In this document: positions 36,184 through 40,081 of the stretch, piece by piece
How the letters are laid out: each line of letters starts with the position of its first letter
Numbering within the stretch: the first letter of the stretch is position 1
Assembly: GCA_012518075.1 (NCBI GenBank)
Contig: JAAYTG010000107.1
Location: forward strand, 1-40,081
DNA from: Clostridiales bacterium
Lineage (GTDB): Bacteria > Bacillota > Clostridia > Caldicoprobacterales > UBA3941
DNA length: 40,081 bases
Direction: 5' to 3'
The notes under the pieces: generated by a model
What the model was told of the DNA's origin: nothing
Databases searched by the model: none
The model's input: only the letters and a program-made list of their open reading frames with translations
Position numbers and translations under genes: made by a program

Positions 36184-38307
36184 TTGGATATTAAAACAAG
36201 AATATTAGAGATCTTAAAAGAAAGAAATACACCACCCCTATTCCCTGACCAACTGATGGAAATACTGGATATTACAAGGGAAGAGAGGGGAGTTTTTCTC
36301 GATATATTAAATGATATGGTAGAAGATGGACAACTGGTCATGACCCGAAAGAAGAAATATGCACTTCCGCAGACTCTGGGCTTATTGGTGGGTCGTTTAC
36401 AAGGGAATGCCAGAGGATTTGCATTTTTTATTCCTGATGCAGAAGATGAAGAAGATGTATTTATTCCGGCTGAGAATCTAAATGGCGCTATGCATAATGA
36501 TAGGGTTATGATTCGAGCCTTTAGGAATGGGCGTAGCAGTGCACGTTCTAGGGAAGGAGAAGTCTACAAGGTACTGGTTAGAGCTAACAAAACTGTGGTT
36601 GGAACTTTTGAAAGGGATAGGAACTTCGGTTTTGTAATACCTGATGATGCTAGGATCAGTAACGATATATTCATTTCAAAGGACAATATGCAAAATGCTG
36701 AGACAGACTATAAGGTAGTGGTAGAGATACTCAGATGGCCAGACTTGAGAAGAAATCCAGAAGGTAGGATTATCGAGATATTAGGCCACAAGGATGAGGC
36801 TGGTACCGATGTATTGTCGATTATCCGTCAATATAATCTTCCTGAGGAGTTTCCAGAGGAAATAATAAAAGTTGCAAATAAGATACCCCAAAAAGTATCC
36901 CAAGAGGATATAGCCAAGAGACGAGACCTTAGGAGTTTAAAAACCTTTACAATGGACGGTGCAGATGCTAAGGATCTGGACGATGCCATATCCATAGAGA
37001 AAGTGAAGAATGGCAATTTCAAATTAGGCGTTCATATTGCCGATGTAAGCCATTACATTTTTGCTGGCAGCCCTTTGGATAAAGAATCTCTAGCAAGGGG
37101 TACCAGTGTTTACCTGGTGGATCGTGTAGTACCTATGCTTCCTAAAGAACTATCAAATGGGATTTGTAGCCTTAATCCAGGGGAGGACCGTCTAACTATA
37201 TCGGTTTTTATGGAAATAAACAGGCAGGGAAAAGTAGTAAACCATGAGATAGCTGAAACCGTTATTAGAAGTCATAAGAGGATGATATACGAGGATGTTA
37301 CCAGGATACTGGTTGAAAGAGATCCGGAGCTCATGGCCGAATATGAAGGATTTATTGAGGAATTAGAAAATGCCAGAGAACTGTGCCAAATTCTGAGCGG
37401 CCGAAGGGCAAAAAGAGGTAGCATAGACTTTAACCTGGCTGAGACTCAAATAATATTGGATGATAATGGGAAGCCTGTTGATATAAGGCCTCTGGAGCGG
37501 GGAATATCCAATAGAATGATAGAGGAATTTATGGTAGTCTGTAATGAAACCATAGCAGAGCATATCCATTGGCAGGAAACTCCCTTTATATACAGGGTTC
37601 ATGAAGATCCAGATATAGAAAAAATGCTGGACTTTAATGAGTTTATTCATAACTTTGGATATCATTTAAAGGGGATTGGGGAAGGAATTCACCCCAAGGT
37701 ACTTCATAACCTATTAAAGGACATCAAGGATAAGCCAGAGGAAGGGATTATTAGCGCTGTTATGCTTAGATCCTTGCAAAAGGCAAAGTATAGTCACCAG
37801 AATCTAGGACATTTCGGACTAGCCTCCAAGAATTATTGCCACTTTACTGCTCCTATCCGCAGGTATCCTGATTTGATGATCCATCGGATTATTAAGGAAT
37901 CCATACACGGTAAGTTGAACAAAAAAAGGCTGAAACAGTTAGAAGATATGCTTCCAGGCATGGCAATGCATTGCTCCAACCGAGAAAGAGTTGCCGAGGA
38001 AGCCGAACGAGATACCGATGATCTGAAAAAAGCGGAGTTTATGCTTGATAAAATAGGCGAGGAATTTGATGGTATTATCTCTGGAGTTACAAGCTTTGGA
38101 CTATATGTTCAGCTACCAAATACCGTTGAAGGATTGGTACGTATAAGTTCCATAGAAGATGATTATTACAATTATAATGAAAAGCATTATTGCCTAATAG
38201 GAGAAAGAACAAGAAGGATATTCAGACTAGGAGATTCAGTCAAAGTCAGAGTAGTGAAAGTGGACATGGTCATGAGGAATATTGATTTTCTACTAGTTGA
38301 ACCATAA
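36184..38307 (+). CDS. rnr: ribonuclease R (3'-5' exoribonuclease)
   Basis: A 707-residue RNase II-family exonuclease that degrades structured RNA and assists tmRNA-mediated mRNA decay. An N-terminal winged-helix region (1-60) is followed by OB/cold-shock domains (about 65-225: GRLQGNARGFAFFIPD and GTFERDRNFGFVIPDD). The RNB catalytic domain has TMDGADAKDLDDAIS (metal-binding Asp cluster), GVHIADVSHY and APIRRYPDLMIHR. The C-terminal S1 domain contains EFDGIISGVTSFGLYVQL. It lacks the long basic tail of some homologues. I prefer TTG at 36184, 7 bases after AGGAGG; ATG 36178 is only one base from that site. It precedes smpB and ssrA. Confidence 0.95.
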   Translation: MDIKTRILEILKERNTPPLFPDQLMEILDITREERGVFLDILNDMVEDGQLVMTRKKKYALPQTLGLLVGRLQGNARGFAFFIPDAEDEEDVFIPAENLNGAMHNDRVMIRAFRNGRSSARSREGEVYKVLVRANKTVVGTFERDRNFGFVIPDDARISNDIFISKDNMQNAETDYKVVVEILRWPDLRRNPEGRIIEILGHKDEAGTDVLSIIRQYNLPEEFPEEIIKVANKIPQKVSQEDIAKRRDLRSLKTFTMDGADAKDLDDAISIEKVKNGNFKLGVHIADVSHYIFAGSPLDKESLARGTSVYLVDRVVPMLPKELSNGICSLNPGEDRLTISVFMEINRQGKVVNHEIAETVIRSHKRMIYEDVTRILVERDPELMAEYEGFIEELENARELCQILSGRRAKRGSIDFNLAETQIILDDNGKPVDIRPLERGISNRMIEEFMVVCNETIAEHIHWQETPFIYRVHEDPDIEKMLDFNEFIHNFGYHLKGIGEGIHPKVLHNLLKDIKDKPEEGIISAVMLRSLQKAKYSHQNLGHFGLASKNYCHFTAPIRRYPDLMIHRIIKESIHGKLNKKRLKQLEDMLPGMAMHCSNRERVAEEAERDTDDLKKAEFMLDKIGEEFDGIISGVTSFGLYVQLPNTVEGLVRISSIEDDYYNYNEKHYCLIGERTRRIFRLGDSVKVRVVKVDMVMRNIDFLLVEP

Positions 38308-38378
38308 AAATGGAAGGTGCCCATCCTTGACAGCATACCACCATTATGTTAATATTATTAAGCAACTAGTAATAATGC

Positions 38379-38413
38379 CCCTATTTGTTGACTACAACAG
38401 ATAGGGTTATTTT
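38379..38413 (+). terminator. terminator-like hairpin between rnr and smpB
   Basis: CCCTATTTGTTG, loop ACTA, CAACAGATAGGG (12 bp, one G-T pair), followed by TTATTTT. It ends only 20 bases before the smpB start, so smpB transcription must read through it or begin inside it. Confidence 0.65.
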
Positions 38414-38432
38414 ATCGAAGTAGGTGTATAAG

Positions 38433-38900
38433 TTGGCTAGCGATGGCATTAAAGTTATTGCTCAAAACCGAAAAGCACGACATGATTATTTTATAGAGGA
38501 AACTATAGAGACAGGTATAGTACTTGCAGGTACTGAAGTTAAATCTATCCGCTTAGGTAGGGTAAATCTTAGAGATAGTTATGCCGATATAAGAAATGGT
38601 GAGGTTTTTGTTCATAACATGCATATAAGCCCTTATGAAATGGGGAATATAACAAATAAAGACCCAATTCGCAGCCGTAAGCTATTGCTCCATAAGAGGG
38701 AAATAAGGAGGCTTATTGGGTATGTACAGCAAAAAGGACTTACTTTAATTCCCACAAGGATATACCTAAAAAGAGGCTTAGTGAAACTGGAACTGGCTAT
38801 AGCCCGGGGTAAGAAGCAATATGACAAACGCCAAGATATTGCTAGACGGGATGCCAAACGTGCTATGGATAGGGCTTTTAGGGAAAGCCAAAAAATATAA
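38433..38900 (+). CDS. smpB: SsrA-binding protein SmpB
   Basis: A 155-residue protein that binds tmRNA and brings it to stalled ribosomes. The N terminus ([20 protein letters not shown]) and the blocks [39 protein letters not shown] and [20 protein letters not shown] are typical, followed by the basic tail [13 protein letters not shown] chose TTG 38433, which gives a start like MAS/MAKEGIK in homologues and has GTAGGTG 6 bases upstream; GTG 38424 would overlap that site. It lies about 50 bp upstream of ssrA, its partner. Confidence 0.95.
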   Translation: MASDGIKVIAQNRKARHDYFIEETIETGIVLAGTEVKSIRLGRVNLRDSYADIRNGEVFVHNMHISPYEMGNITNKDPIRSRKLLLHKREIRRLIGYVQQKGLTLIPTRIYLKRGLVKLELAIARGKKQYDKRQDIARRDAKRAMDRAFRESQKI

Positions 38901-38951
38901 TCAACTAGATGCTTATTAGTACTACCTACTTTTTGAACTCATATATTATAT

Positions 38952-39306
38952 GGGGGCGTATTGGTTTCGACGGGGATAATAGAGGTGAGAGAAGCGAGCT
39001 GCGGATTCTGGGGCCGCATCAACAACCTGGAACTTAAATTAATCGCAAACAACGATAATTACGCTTTAGCTGCTGCTTAAAGCAGCTACGTTTCTCCTGT
39101 AGTACCCGCACTATAGGAAGAGGCGACAAATTAGCGGGGAACGAACCTAACAAAGCTTTGAGTTAGGCCGGAATTTATGAAGCTACTGAAGCCGGAATCC
39201 TGTCGGTGGGAGTCCGGTGGAGGGAATGAAAATACACTGACTGCGCTCGGAGATGCTTTCGCTGATATATCTTCGGACAGGGGTTCGACTCCCCTCGCCT
39301 CCACCA
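38952..39306 (+). ncRNA. ssrA: transfer-messenger RNA (tmRNA)
   Basis: A tmRNA of about 355 bases. The 5' end GGGGGCG (38952-38958) pairs with CGCCTCC (39296-39302), followed by A and an encoded CCA. The conserved start GCGTATTGGTTTCGACGGGG and the T-arm GGGGTTCGACTCCCC are present. The tag frame runs from GCA 39045 to TAA 39078-39080 and encodes ANNDNYALAAA, so the full tag with the charged Ala is AANNDNYALAAA. A hairpin (AGCTGCTGCTTAAAGCAGCT region) covers the tag stop, as usual. It rescues stalled ribosomes with SmpB. One-piece, not permuted. Confidence 0.97.
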
Positions 39307-39322
39307 AATTGATAATAAAAAT

Positions 39323-39343
39323 GGCAATTCATACCCAATTGCC
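39323..39343 (+). repeat. small hairpin just after tmRNA
   Basis: GGCAATT, loop CATACCC, AATTGCC: a perfect 7-bp stem 17 bases after the tmRNA CCA end, without a T-tract. It could be a 3'-processing or weak terminator element. Confidence 0.5.
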
Positions 39344-39353
39344 AAAGAAAGTG

Positions 39354-39396
39354 AAGTAGCTGTACCCGTTGCGATAATCGGTACAGCTACTTTTCT
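39354..39396 (+). terminator. ssrA terminator
   Basis: AAGTAGCTGTACC pairs perfectly with GGTACAGCTACTT (13 bp, 13-base loop), followed by TTCTCTATT. It is the most likely end of the ssrA transcript. Confidence 0.8.
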
Positions 39397-39423
39397 CTAT
39401 TCTAAGGGACAATAGACGAAGAG

Positions 39424-39597
39424 CTATAATCGTGGTATGATTTTGTTGGGGAGTCTCAACGATTCAGTGTATTCATCCTTTACTTTCCCAAATTCATTGA
39501 ATTGTTGAATACTATTATGCGTAGAAGATGTCATACCATCGTTAACTATTTGTTTTAGCCGATAATATATTAATAGGATGCCATCTTTTCTTTGCAA
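39424..39597 (-). pseudogene. possible gene fragment downstream of tmRNA (57 codons)
   Basis: An open frame from a TTG at 39597 reads QRKDGILLIYYRLKQIVND, then ...HNSIQQFNEFGKVKDEYTES and ends NKIIPRL. It has protein-like composition but no ribosome site and no family I recognise. It may be the C-terminal end of a lost gene, possibly from an island once inserted at ssrA. Confidence 0.25.
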
Positions 39598-39683
39598 TTT
39601 TTAATTATATTGATAGTTAATCAATATAAGATCTTACAGCAATTTTACACAGATTAGGGCAATATTTACTGAAAGCGTGGCTT

Positions 39684-39926
39684 TCATTTTGAGTTGGATA
39701 GTTTACTAAGTTGTATATTAACCATTTCGTTTGTTTCGTTTATTCTTTCAGTTATTTCTAAATAATCTTGCTCTAAGTTATTCAAGTCATCTAAATCGCC
39801 CATTCCATGGTCAAATATTAAAGAGAATTCACTCATTAGCGATTTTATCCAATATGAATATGAGGCTTTATGTATAGTGGCATAACTTGCTTTGAGTTTG
39901 TCACCTTCGGGTGATGGTAGTGTTAA
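39684..39926 (-). pseudogene. possible gene fragment, C-terminal part only (80 codons)
   Basis: The frame is open from a stop at 39927-39929 to TGA at 39684 and reads LTLPSPEGDKLKASYATIHK, then ...SYWIKSLMSEFSLIFDHGMG and a helical DDLNNLEQDYLEITERINE stretch. The first ATG (39836) is internal and has no ribosome site, so it looks like a C-terminal fragment of an unrecognised protein. Confidence 0.3.
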
Positions 39927-40081
39927 CTAGGCTATGAAAACACAAAAACAAAAGAATGAACCTTGAAAAGAGAAAAATATACCGGCTTGACAATGTGCGT
40001 TAGCATACATTTGCATTTATTCCACGGTCTGCTTGACAACGAGTCTCTTACGGCATGTTTTTAGGCATCAAAGGGCACCAC
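39927..40081. other. terminal non-coding segment with GCTTGACAA direct repeats
   Basis: No gene is visible. GCTTGACAA occurs at 39985-39993 and 40031-40039, each in a more GC-rich context (CGGCTTGACAATGTGCGTTAGC and CTGCTTGACAACGAGTCTC) than the flanking DNA. The window ends inside it. It may be the edge of a repeat or mobile element. Confidence 0.3.

Noticed and set aside
39177-39359. 60-codon open frame inside and after the tmRNA
   Set aside because: It lies within the structured tmRNA 3' half and its terminator; it has no ribosome site and does not resemble a protein.

Overview
The window is chromosomal DNA from a low-GC Gram-positive anaerobe of the Clostridia. The signs are AT-rich intergenic DNA, strong AGGAGG-type ribosome sites, many consensus sigma-A promoters, a clostridial-type single-chain PurL, Rex with a Rex-like operator, a CtsR-like operator, a VanW/G5 wall protein and the Firmicutes order gap-pgk-tpiA-gpmI-eno-secG-rnr-smpB-ssrA. 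I cannot name the genus. Several genes (the helicase, rnr, smpB, probably the chemoreceptor) appear to use TTG or GTG starts.

Layout. 1-5.2 kb: 3' part of tsaD, a small DUF378 membrane protein, and a very large SF1 (Upf1-like) helicase whose N-terminal half is six tandem repeats of about 92 residues. 5.6-13 kb: stand-alone purL, a chemoreceptor with no extracellular sensor domain, and aconitase. 13-17.9 kb: an ABC-F ATPase, an AraC-family regulator, a 583-bp gap holding a broken copy of an ABC-F gene start, then rex and a PRC-barrel protein. 18-22.2 kb: a VanW/G5 envelope protein, a rhomboid-TPR protease and a DUF362/ferredoxin protein. 22.3-26.5 kb: galactose (Leloir) genes, galT divergent from galE-galK. 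26.6-28.9 kb: hsp20, ldh and trmL. 29-38.9 kb: the lower-glycolysis cluster followed by secG, rnr and smpB. 38.95-39.3 kb: tmRNA. 39.3-40.08 kb: no intact gene, only fragments and short repeats, a typical site for a decayed island.

How genes work together. gap, pgk, tpiA, gpmI and eno convert triose phosphates to phosphoenolpyruvate; ldh reoxidises NADH and Rex senses the NADH/NAD+ ratio. GalK, GalT and GalE feed galactose into hexose phosphates. RNase R, SmpB and tmRNA form the ribosome-rescue and mRNA-decay module. The place upstream of gap where the glycolytic repressor gene cggR usually sits holds only what looks like a short, frameshifted cggR remnant.

The two most unusual items are (1) PurL, whose synthetase part looks intact but whose C-terminal glutaminase domain has lost the nucleophile Cys and the catalytic His, and (2) the six-repeat helicase, whose repeat I cannot assign to a named family. 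I saw no CRISPR array, intact transposon, prophage, rRNA or tRNA (other than tmRNA).
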